64,000 nt of DNA from Cephalotrichum gorgonifer (lineage: Eukaryota; Ascomycota; Sordariomycetes; Microascales; Microascaceae). A program made the translations under genes and the position numbers. The notes under the pieces were generated by a model. That model saw nothing but the letters and a program-made list of their open reading frames with translations, searched no databases and was not told the origin of the DNA. Below are positions 55,205 through 64,000 of this stretch, piece by piece (position 1 is the first letter of the stretch; every line of letters starts with the position of its first letter). The stretch spans positions 1-64,000 of the forward strand of contig ONZQ02000008.1 of assembly GCA_900312665.1 (NCBI GenBank), given 5' to 3'.

Positions 55205-55821
55205 GTTAGCATTCGACTGCGTTGATGCGTAAAGCAGCAAGAAAAGCGAAATGTTAAAGCAGGATGTCAGAGATGATATTGATCAAGGTTCTTCTGCATG
55301 ATAATTGCTCAGAGAGATTCCCATCATTGTTGCTCATCACTCTGCTGAAAACTTGTCGAGAAAGAGGCTGGCGAAGTCGACTTACCGATCAAGGGCCGAA
55401 GTATGGTCTGGACGCCCGGAGAAGACATGGTTTATCGGTGTTGTGGTCGCAGACGACATACTTCGTGAACATTTGACTTGTTTCCATGTCCTATGTCAGG
55501 ATATTGGGGGAATGTAGGTAGAAGAGAGAAACTTTGCCTGTGGTGGGGAACGAGCTATTTGAAGTGAACGAGAACACCGGATAGTAGCATAAGCTGATAA
55601 ATACATAGTATTTATGGATCCCAGCACTCACTCACCGCCCGAGGCGATAAGAATCCGATAAGCAACCTCCATAAATCTTGCCGCCTACCGCGTTGCTTGC
55701 CACCATGACTGGGGTCTGAACGCTACATTTCCATCAAGATCGCACCCAAGGAGTACTCTCCATCACATTGACCGCCGGGTCGTATCCATCACACTTACAG
55801 ACTACCTCTTAATAAGGCTGT
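55205..55821. other. Divergent promoter interval between GID8 and ESA1
   Basis: This interval holds the possible GID8 leader exon at 55386-55428 with its GTAAGT donor. The remainder has no coding signal and should contain both promoters. Confidence 0.4.
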
Positions 55822-57465
55822 ATGACCCCTTCACCGAATGGGTCTGCGGTGGGGCTCGATGCCCCCCGCCAGAAAGGGAGGGCAACCCCCGACACTATCA
55901 GGTTTGCGCTACCTCGTGCTTAGTCCACAATGTATGTCTTCTGACCCCGGCACAGGGTAGGCTGTATTGCTATGGTAGAGAAGGTACAGAGAAACCGTTC
56001 CTCTTTCTACTCAACTCGAAGGCTGACTGTCTGAATATAGGACGGCCAACACCGTCGCGCGGAAATCCTCAGCATCAGAGATACCAAGAGGGGCCGACAG
56101 TTCTACTGTAACTTCGACAATTTCAACAAGCGTCTAGACGAATGGGTACCCGTTTCCCGCATCGACTTCACACAAGACATCGAGTGGCCGAACCCCGAGA
56201 AGGATAAACAGAAGGACGGAAAGCTGAAGAAGGGGACGTCCCAACCCGCAAAGAAGACAGTGCCTCCGAAGAAGGGCCAAAAACGGCCTGCCAAGCGTGA
56301 GCAGTCTGTCCCTTCGGAGACTACAACTCCGCATCCTTGGACCGGTACGTGTTCTCTATGAACCTCTGCCCCCACCCGGCCTCGGCTAATGAGTATCGCA
56401 GAATGGGTCGAGACGCAGGGGCAACCCCCAGGTGGCGCGAAAGGCGAAGACAAGGATGTGTCACAACCAGCTACACCCGGTATTGCGGTTGTTGCGCCCG
56501 ACGGAGAGGCCCCGGCGGCGGACAACAGCACCTTCAACCGCGAGGAGGAGGTTGAGAAGCTACGGACATCCGGCTCGATGACACAGAACCCAGCCGAGAT
56601 TGCGAGGATACGCAACATCAACAAAGTTCAAATGGGCGAGTGGGACCTCATCCCATGGTACTTCTCGCCGTATCCAGAGGCTCTCAACGATTGTGACCTG
56701 GTGTACATCTGCGAATTCTGCCTCTCCTGGCGAGGAGACCTGAAGTCCTTCACGAGACATCGACAAAAGTGCACACTTCGGCACCCCCCCGGAAATGAGA
56801 TATACAGAGACGAAAATGTGTCGTTCTTCGAGATTGACGGCCGGCGCCAGCGCACTTGGTGCCGCAACCTGTGTCTCCTCTCCAAGATGTTCCTGGATCA
56901 CAAGACCCTCTACTATGATGTCGATCCCTTCCTCTTCTACGTCATGACGCGCGTGGACGAGAAGGGCCACCACGTCGTGGGGTATTTCTCCAAGGAGAAG
57001 GAAAGCGCCGAAGGTTACAACGTAGCGTGTATCCTCACCCTCCCACAGTACCAAAGGAAAGGGTACGGGAGGCTCCTCATTCAGTTCTCCTACGAGCTTT
57101 CCAAAATCGAGGGCAAACTCGGGTCACCTGAGAAGCCCCTTTCCGACTTGGGGCTCCTGAGCTATCGTCAGTTCTGGAGCGAGAACATCCTGGACATGCT
57201 GATCCAGCGCCGCGAGGACGACGCTGGTGTCTCCATTGAGAATATATCATCCGAGCTAGTCATGACGGTTAAGGATGTCGAGCACACACTCCACTTCCTC
57301 AAGTTGTTGGTTTATCACCGGGGCCAGCACAAGATTGTCCTGCATAACAAGCTTGTGCAACAGCAAGAAAAGCAGCGGGCGAGGAGGAGGCGCGTCATCG
57401 ATCCTGCTCGCATCCAGTGGACCCCGCCCGTATTTTCAGCAGCGTCAAAGACGTGGGCGTGGTAG
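55822..57465 (+). CDS. Histone acetyltransferase Esa1 (MYST family, NuA4)
   Basis: Catalytic subunit of NuA4, acetylating histone H4 and H2A.Z; essential in yeast. Exons: 55822-55901, 55956-55983, 56041-56344 and 56402-57465, 491 residues. The second exon is only 28 nt and restores TIRVGCIAMVEK, the start of the chromodomain, which continues HRRAEILSIRDTKRGRQFYC and DEWVPVSRIDF. A Lys/Pro-rich linker follows. The MYST domain has the zinc finger YICEFCLSWRGDLKSFTRHRQKC-type text (C2HC), YFSKEKESAEGYNVACILTL with the active-site cysteine near residue 345, the acetyl-CoA loop QYQRKGYGRLLI and SDLGLLSYRQFWSENIL. All catalytic features are present. The ATG at 55822 was chosen because the phases of both small introns only close from there. 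Confidence 0.95.
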
Positions 57466-57808
57466 GGCGGTTGACATGGGTTTTGACCGGGGTTCTTTCT
57501 TCAAGTGACGAATCCATTAAAAAGGGATGGGGGTATACAATGGACAAGCGCTGCCCCTGGGAGGGGATAACATTATTCTTTGGTTGGATTAAGCGTGGAG
57601 TTAAGGGGGTGTATAATATGTGTATAGTCCGATGAGAAGGAAATTATATTTTTTTTTTCAACTAGAGTGCATATTCAGAGCTGAGCTGCTCCGTATTTCC
57701 TTCTCCGTCATGCCCTGCAGCGTTTTCGCAAGACCGACAGTTTAGAAGATATACGTCTTGTGCGTGATGCTCTCGAGCGCCAGTTAAACAAAATTCCCAG
57801 TCGTCTGT
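57466..57808. other. Convergent intergenic stretch between ESA1 and NDE1
   Basis: About 340 bp between stop codons, containing a T-rich run near 57650. It should hold two 3' UTRs. Nothing else seen. Confidence 0.4.
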
Positions 57809-59972
57809 TCAGTAGTTGATTAGTTCTGCGCGAAGACAGGCGAGTTAGCACACACATGATCCACAAGCATACTGTCGTCGATGTGAGCCCGGGTCACTTA
57901 CCTCTCCCGAAAAGGCCCCTCTTCGCCCAGTCCATTGCCATGAGGACCCTTGTCCTCATGCTGACGTTCTGGGCAAAATAAACCGATCTCCAGGCATACA
58001 CTGCCCACAGACCTCCCACGAAATTATACCCCTCGCCCAGGTCAAACACGGCCGAGTTCCCAACGTAGGCCAGGCTCCCTAGGTGTCGGTACTCGAACGC
58101 TTTGTACACAGCCGCATCCAGGTCCCCGTCGTGGATCTCGTTCGCGTGCAGGCCCGGCACGACCCTCGCCGCCTTGTTGAATTTCTTGGCGAGGTACTCA
58201 CCCTGCTGGTTGGCACGCTGCGCAGTCGCCGGCAACGAGGTGAGCTTCGAGTCGATCTGCTTCAGCAACTTGGTGAGCTCGCTGAAGTCGAGGGTCCCCG
58301 AGTGGTCGGCGTCGAACTCGGCGAAGAGATTGTCGAGACGCTTCAGGTGGGATATGGCCTGCGGAAACTGCCTCTTCACCTCAGCGGCGACTGACTTCCA
58401 GTCGTCGAAGCTTATCTCGACGTTCTCGGGGTTCTTTCCTCGTTTCAAGGCGAGGGTGCGGAGGAACGAGACGATGTGGTCGGCGACGTTGTTCTGCACG
58501 GTCGCGCAGTCGCCAATGGCGTATACCTCGCCGAGGGGGGCGCCGTTCAGCCGGAGATGGGAGTCGGTCTCGAGGGCCTTCTGGTTGACCTGAGCGGGGC
58601 CGAGCTTGTCCACCAGTCGCTTGCAGAAGTCCCTCTGGGAGACACCCGTCGACCACAGGCAGAACCCAGCGGGTATCTCCTTCTCTACGATGGTTCCATC
58701 CTCCATCCGCTGGGTAAAGGTGATCTTGTCGGGACGCACCTCCTTGACTCTCGAGTTGGTCATAACATTGACGTGGTCTCGGGCGAAGCGTTCTTCGGTG
58801 TAGCGAGATACCTGTTCGTCATAGGTGTTCAATATGTGACCCCTGCTCTGGATCAGGTGGACAGAGATCTCGTTCCTAAGAAGCCTGGGGAAGTGCTGGG
58901 TCAGGTCCTCGTTGAGATAATCGTACAGCTCGGCGGCGAACTCTACCCCCGTCGGGCCGCCACCGCAAATGACGAAGGAGAGGAGCCGCTTGCGCTCTGC
59001 GTCAGACGTGGTGGGGAGGCAGGCTAGTTCGAAGTTGTACTGGATCTTGTTCCGGATTCTCCGCGCATCCCGCACGTTCTTGAGTAGAAACGCGTGCTCC
59101 AGGCCAGGAACGCCGTGGGGGTTAGACTGACAGCCAACGCCGATGACGAGCTTGTCGTAGGGGACATAGAATCGCACCTCCTTCCCGGACCCGTCGACCT
59201 GCGACACCTCGACTAGTTTATGCTCGAAGTCGACGTCCTCAGCCTTCGCGCGCACGTAGTTCCCACGAGTGCGGGTCAAGATGCGGCGGATAGGCTCGAC
59301 GAGGGATCTCAGGTCGAGTGTGCCGACGGTGGCTGAGGGCAGCATAGGGGTGAAGAGAAAGTAATTGGTTGGAGAAACGACGGTGACGTGGTAGTCGCCG
59401 GGGTTGAGGGTCTTCAGCATGGCAACGGACCCCCACCCGCCGCCGAGGATGACGAGGCGGGGCTTTTCCTTGATGGCCCTGCGCTCCTCGGTGTCATAGT
59501 CGTCGATGTAATCTTCGATGATGGGTAGGTTCTTTGGGCCTCCGCGCTTCGGGTTCAGAGCCAGTAGCGACACGCTGACGTCTCCGCACGTGGAATGCTC
59601 CTTGTAGGTAGATGCGTCGAATATGAAGAAGGCAAGAACACCAGTGCTGAGAAGCAGGATTGAGCCGCCGAGGAGTAAGGCGGTCTTGTATACGGCATTG
59701 GCGACACGGGATTTCTTCCGCAGCGAGGATTGTGGCTCGCCAGAAACGAATCGGCGGCTCTGCAGTTGCTTCGGAGTAAAGAATGTTGAATGTAGAGTCG
59801 TCGGGCGAGTTGCGGGACCAGATCGTGGGAAGAGGTCGGTCGTAGCGAAGCGACGTAGACCAGGTACGCGCACGGTTACGCTTGCTGTTACGCTCTTGGC
59901 CAGGCTTGTGGTTATCAGAGGCCGGCCAGCTACAACCGCCGCGAGCCCTTGACTACGAGCATATAGCCTCAT
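57809..59972 (-). CDS. Alternative (type II) NADH dehydrogenase with EF-hand, external (Nde1-like)
   Basis: Rotenone-insensitive mitochondrial enzyme that oxidises NAD(P)H and reduces ubiquinone without proton pumping. Exons: 57902-59972 and 57809-57825, 695 residues; without the last intron the frame ends at 57894. Residues 1-75 form a mitochondrial presequence (Arg/Ser/Thr, no acids) and about 97-117 a membrane helix (TALLLGGSILLLSTGVLAFF). The FAD site is PRLVILGGGWGSVAML (about 171-186) and the NADH site FVICGGGPTGVEFAAELYDY (about 328-347). A single EF-hand lies near residue 555 (DADHSGTLDFSE), suggesting calcium control as in external NDE enzymes of Neurospora and plants. The C-terminal amphipathic end is usual. 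The upstream frame opens at GTG, so the ATG at 59972 is used. Confidence 0.94.
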
Positions 59973-60850
59973 GATGGATGGTGGTGGAGAGAAGGGGTCG
60001 GAGTCGGCGTCAGTCGGAGTCGCAGCATCATGCGAACCTGAGGGAAGAGGGAGGGGAACGAAGCCAAATGAAATGAAATGAAGGGGACGGATTGTCGGCC
60101 ATAGCGAGGTCACAACCCAGCTGAATGGGGTTGCTTCGGTTCGCCCGGGGTGTTGGTATTATCCAAGTACTAGCGCTCCCCAGCGTGTTCACCAGCCTAT
60201 TGACGTCACGCCATGGACCCCAATGTACCTGGAACTAGGTTGCATTGGCAGCGAGCTAAGCTTTTCCCCCCTGCCAGAACCGAACCCCCCACCTAGTATT
60301 ATGCGTCATTAAGACGCTTTCAGCTCACGTGGCGACAGGAACCGCCTGTCAGAAGACGGGCGGTTCCTGTCCTGGCTTTCCACTTGTCTCAGTCGCAATG
60401 CCCAATAGCCGCCCAATTGAGACAGCATAGCGGACTCGCGGAAGCTGATAACCTCTTGATAGCAATAGACAATGTGAGTTATCTGGCGGATAGTACTACG
60501 TCAGAAATGTTGAAGTGATGCGAGTATCCGCAACTTGTTGAAGTACATAGGCTACACTAGACCTGCTTAGGACATTTGGTGCGTAGATCCGCTGTCTTTC
60601 AACCTCGTTGCGAGTCCACGCTTACTTGTACCGGGAGGGTGAATTATATTGCCAAAGAACCATATAGGTTTCGTTCTTACTAGTTATCCCCAACCTATAA
60701 CTGCCCGTGATAACAATGCTAGGATCATGTAGTACCTTGTTCTCGTTACATCTCTCTAAACGTCACCCGATACATCCTGCCACTAACACAAGAGCCGGTT
60801 TGTCTAGTGAATTCTACATGTAAACTCTAAACAAAGTCATCCTCCACGGA
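59973..60850. other. Intergenic between NDE1 and URK1
   Basis: About 880 bp with the NDE1 promoter and the URK1 3' UTR. It contains the strong hairpin at 60334-60371 and a smaller GCGTC/GACGC inverted repeat near 60303-60316. No frame resembles a protein. Confidence 0.45.
60334..60371. repeat. Near-perfect 17-bp inverted repeat with AGAA loop
   Basis: The left arm GACAGGAACCGCCTGTC pairs with GACGGGCGGTTCCTGTC across the 4-nt spacer AGAA. Thirteen outer pairs are perfect; the inner four contain one T:G position. It is GC-rich, so it would fold strongly in RNA or cruciform DNA. It is not in a coding region. Confidence 0.85.
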
Positions 60851-62696
60851 CTAGCACCGGAAATACCGCTTCTCGACCCACCGCTCCTCGATATCCGGCA
60901 CCATGGAGCACAGCACTACCGAAACCTCGGGGAACACCATCGTGAGGCGGTGCAGACCCATCCGCCCGGCGGTGTAAGTGATGAGTACGATCCTATCCTG
61001 CTCAACGCCATGATCCAACAGCACCTGCACAGCCATCAGAGCCGACCCTCCGCTAGACATTTGTGCGTCCAGGAGGAGGACGCTCTCGTGAGTCTTGATG
61101 TCGTCCGGTAGCTTCAGATAGTGGAGCTCCGGCTCGCCCGTCCTCACGTTCGACTGGATCAGCATGCGTCCCGTCTTGCAGTCGGGAATCACCCTCTTCA
61201 GTGCAGTCTCGAATGCCGCTCCGCCGCGGAGGATAGCGACGGCGCTCACTTCGCCCTTGGCCTGGAGGCCATGGTAAATGTTCCCCTGAGGTGTCTCGAT
61301 CGTCGACTCTTTGAATCGCACATTGTTGAGGCTCCTTGATAAGAATGTTAGTGGGTAGTGACCTCGAGGGCGACGATACTTGGGCCGCGAGATACGTACT
61401 GCTCAACAAGAAGAGAAGCAAGCCGGTCAAAGTAGAAGATAAAGTCTTCCGCATTGGTGTCGATATTTCGGATGATGGTGTTCATGCTCCTCCCTTGGGG
61501 CGTTACCTCGAGAAGTGAGACTCTGTCAGAGAGCGACTGCGACTCTGATCCAATCTCTAACAGGTTCAAGGCAGCGCGGTGATGCGTCGACTTCTCTACC
61601 AGCTTCCTCTCGATATACTGCACCACCATGGCTGCGTGGATTAATGTCGTTAGCCACGTTGAAAACTGGCCCCTCTGTCGGGGTATGAGGGGGACGAACT
61701 TATGGCCACATGGTTCTCGATTCCTCTAGGAACGATGATATCCGCCGTCTTCCGCTGCGGCTCGACGTACTGTGGCCGGCATATGCATATGTGAGTTTCA
61801 GAGGCCATCGCATCCCGCGTACATAGGACAGGAGCCAACAAACCTTTTCAAAATTAGGCTTCACGAACGAGAACCACTGCTTGATGCAACCTTCCACATC
61901 GCGTGCTCGTTCTTTTACATCTCGTAACACTGGAAAGGAGGAGGCAGAGATGTCAGGTAGTCCACACATACGGGAGGGTCGCAAGGGGTTACTTCTTACG
62001 CCGCCTTGATAGGCATGTATCCAGATCGGCCTCGCAGAAGATCTACGGCGGGGAGTGTCAGCTTCCTGATTCCGACTTCCGGGTTGGTAAGGAATGACTT
62101 GTTGTAAATTTATACCTTCATGTCAAGCAATTCCAAAATCCGGGGGTCATATAGCGCGAATATTCCCTCCAAGATCAATACGTGAGGCGAGTAAATCGAA
62201 GTCGTCTCTGGCATGCGTTGATGCTTCTCAAATGAGTAGACTGGGATTTCCGCCCGCTTCCTAATTAACAGAAGGGTATCATGAGCGATTTGGTCTGGGA
62301 GACGATGGAGAGGGAAGCACCCGGTGGCTTACCCTGCCTTGAGGTCCCGGAGTGTCTGAACTAATACATTGAAATCGATGGCCTTGTGGTTTGTGACGTC
62401 CCATTAGCAACCAGGTTTGCGCCCATGCATCAAAAGAGCGATACCTCGGGAGAATCAAAGTCAAATTCACAGGCGAATGCCTTCTTGCTTTGTTCGGCAT
62501 TCAGCGTATTGTAGTATGAATCCATGGAAAGGATCACAACCCAGGGCAGGTTGAGTTTTTTCACAATTGCATGAGACAGCGAGGACTTGCCCGAGCCGGA
62601 GCTACCTGCGATGCCGATGATACTGACATCTGCCCACGGAGGTGAGTAGTGCGCCCGTGTCTGCACCGAGACATGGGTGTCGGCTTCTTCCGCCAT
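60851..62696 (-). CDS. Uridine kinase with C-terminal UPRT-like domain (Urk1/UCKL1-type)
   Basis: Pyrimidine salvage enzyme phosphorylating uridine and cytidine. Eight exons: 62445-62696, 62333-62382, 62116-62260, 62000-62042, 61844-61929, 61700-61769, 61400-61631 and 60851-61334, 453 residues with all phases closing. The kinase half has the P-loop GIAGSSGSGKSSLSHAI (about 27-43), VVILSMDSYYN, FDFDSPEAIDFN, EIPVYSFEKHQRM, VLILEGIFALYDPR, IFCEADLDTCLSRR and RDVEGCIKQWFSF. The C-terminal half resembles uracil phosphoribosyltransferase: YFDRLASLLVEQ, VAILRGGAAFETALKRV, VLLLDAQMSSGGSALMAV and IVLITYTAGRMGLHRL. The PRPP-loop text LLLDAQMSSGGS keeps the glycines but lacks the canonical DPMLATGGS acidic pair seen in bacterial UPRT, as usual in UCKL1, so phosphoribosyltransferase activity is doubtful. 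Confidence 0.94.
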
Positions 62697-63322
62697 AGGT
62701 CTTGTAAGTCGGGGGGGTCTGGGCCCTTCGTGGTAAGGCGGGACTGATGCAACGGAGTACTCGAACAGAGTACGGAGATTCGCTTGGAGATGAGAAACAA
62801 GTCGTGGTTGTGGGGAAAAGAAAGAGGAGAATGTCAGCGGCTTGTAGGAGCAATCTATGGAGGAGGACTTATTGCCTCAAATAGGCTGCCGGGTGTCCGC
62901 CCTATCCTCTTAGATCCAATCCAGCTAGGTCCAGTGCTACTTTGTGAGGCTGGTGGATTTTGACTGCCCCCGAGTCTGGAGCTTGCAAGATGGATTTGCC
63001 TGGTAGTTACGCTCGGCGGGCCATACCATACATAACCAGCGGATCCCGACCCGCTGGAAGCCGAGTGTGAGTGTTTTGGGCCTAGAGCCCCGATATCTAC
63101 ATATTGGTTCCTGGCCTACTCTACCCACCTTCCAAACAAGGCGCTGTTGTATTTGTTACCAAGGCGGCGTTATCATTTGCTTATCGGCACTGCCCGGAAT
63201 GGAATGATGGAAAGTCTATTACTACACTAGTAAGTCAAGACCGAACCCATGTCCTATACGGCAATTATGTGTTAATTGCACTACATTTATATATATTCCC
63301 CTTCGCCAGCCCCAAATGAAAG
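62697..63322. other. Intergenic between URK1 and NOP53
   Basis: About 626 bp upstream of URK1 and downstream of NOP53, both minus-strand genes. A TACTCGAACAGAGTACGGAG word pair occurs near 62758. No coding signal. Confidence 0.4.
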
Positions 63323-64000
63323 CTAAAGCATAGTAAAGTCCTTGTAAGTCCACTTCTCCGTGACCTTCCCCTTGTTCTGCTTCTTGAAAGGAATATGCTT
63401 TCTCGACTCCAGCTTTCCACGCACAAGCATGTTGCGGTACTTGTCTCTTAGAAGATTCCCCTCCGGCCGCAGGAGCCGAAGCGACTCTTGAAGCTCATCG
63501 GGCAACACTAGCTCGAGCTCCTTCTCGGGCAGCTTAGCCTTGCCAAACTTCCTCCGCCTAATGACCTCCTCGTCTCCCTCGCTGTCACTGGACTCCGCCT
63601 GGGCCCGAGCCAAGGCTAGTTCCTCCTGCTTTGCCGCTTCCTCCCGGTTGAACTTCTTCACCATGAGTAGCTGATCGTGCTTGCGCTTGTTCGCTGCCGC
63701 AGTTTTGGCCTTCCTCTCCTCCTCCTTCCGGCGCTGAATTTTGTTCCTCTGAGCCTTCGTTTTCCGTTCTGGCCTTTTGACCGATGGCTTGGCATCCTCG
63801 GCACCGCTTTGGAATCCCTCCCACTCAGAGTCCTCCTCCCATTCCGACATCTCGGCCCTGGCCTCGGCCGCCTCGGCTTCCGCCGCGGACCGGGCAACTG
63901 CTTCTTGCCTTATCCTCTCCTCCTCCAATGCCGCCAGGCGCTGAGTCTCAGCAGCCACCGCCTTGGCGCCCTCTTCCGCCAGGCGCTTCTCGTACTCCGC
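63323..64000 (-). CDS. Ribosome biogenesis protein Nop53 (GLTSCR2 family), partial
   Basis: Late 60S assembly factor that recruits the Mtr4-exosome to pre-60S particles for 5.8S/ITS2 maturation in the nucleolus. Only the C-terminal 225 residues lie in the window; the frame runs open off the right edge, so the start is missing. Visible are Glu/Ala-rich helices, SEWEEDSEWEGFQ, a basic block (KRPERKTKAQRNKIQRRKEEE) and the conserved Nop53 end LVLPDELQESLRLLRPEGNL, LRDKYRNMLVRGKLESRKHIP and TEKWTYKDFTML. The 3' end and stop at 63323 are firm. Confidence 0.92.
   Translation of the reverse strand, partial: AEYEKRLAEEGAKAVAAETQRLAALEEERIRQEAVARSAAEAEAAEARAEMSEWEEDSEWEGFQSGAEDAKPSVKRPERKTKAQRNKIQRRKEEERKAKTAAANKRKHDQLLMVKKFNREEAAKQEELALARAQAESSDSEGDEEVIRRRKFGKAKLPEKELELVLPDELQESLRLLRPEGNLLRDKYRNMLVRGKLESRKHIPFKKQNKGKVTEKWTYKDFTML

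Noticed and set aside
59973..60113. Upstream extension of NDE1
   Set aside because: The frame begins with GTG and the extension lacks presequence character; the ATG at 59972 begins a good mitochondrial presequence.
1..64000. Search for CRISPR arrays, intact transposons, tRNA or rRNA genes and secondary-metabolite clusters
   Set aside because: No regular repeat-spacer pattern, no transposase or reverse transcriptase, no cloverleaf I could support by eye, and no PKS, NRPS or terpene enzyme. A tRNA scan would be needed to exclude small RNA genes.

Overview
The window is a gene-dense stretch of a filamentous ascomycete nuclear genome (Pezizomycotina, most likely Sordariomycetes; the class is an inference). 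The evidence is short GT-AG introns of about 50-180 nt, several with CTAAC/CTGAC-type branch sites, a Zn2Cys6/fungal_trans regulator, a fungal GH125 mannosidase, a PRS1-type PRPP synthetase with a large insertion, and a large set of proteins recognisable as yeast orthologues. I rebuilt exon structures by hand from splice sites and reading phase. Exon coordinates are given in each entry and every spliced model closes in frame.

Layout. 1-2300: a very AT-rich edge, a frameshifted remnant of an MDR-type quinone oxidoreductase, and no intact gene. 2308-4888: a Zn2Cys6 transcription factor. 4889-7873: a 3-kb gene-free stretch full of short TACTTGTA / GTACTC-like words. 7874-13595: four minus-strand units (ULA1 neddylation E1 subunit, a Ymr226c-like short-chain dehydrogenase, an Asteroid/XPG-like nuclease-fold protein) facing PRS1 at 13883. 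16414-27094: a Cid1-like nucleotidyltransferase, TFG1 (TFIIF), BUD13/CWC26 and TRS85. 27429-40503: GH125 mannosidase, an aminotransferase, POL32/Cdc27, RAD18, CHM7, REX4 and a cyclopropane-fatty-acid synthase. 40504-46160: a 20-N assembly gap, RNH203 and MCM6. 47359-64000: a large disordered protein of unknown function, ATP17, NDUFS4, GID8, ESA1, NDE1, URK1 and the 3' part of NOP53.

Functional themes. Replication and repair genes are notably frequent (POL32, RAD18, RNH203, MCM6, plus chromatin factor ESA1). The promoters of the first four carry ACGCG/ACGCGT or CGCGAAA words, typical of MBF/SBF-type G1/S control. Two nuclear genes for mitochondrial complexes, ATP17 and NDUFS4, are transcribed divergently from a 327-bp interval with several CCAAT boxes. 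Most genes are in head-to-head or tail-to-tail pairs.

I found no gene cluster, CRISPR array, intact transposon or clearly novel system. The most interesting signals are architectural: a Cid1-type enzyme whose catalytic aspartates are separated by an unusually long insertion, 26-residue repeats at the RAD18 C-terminus, 15-nt microexons, shared promoters, and a near-perfect 17-bp hairpin between URK1 and NDE1.
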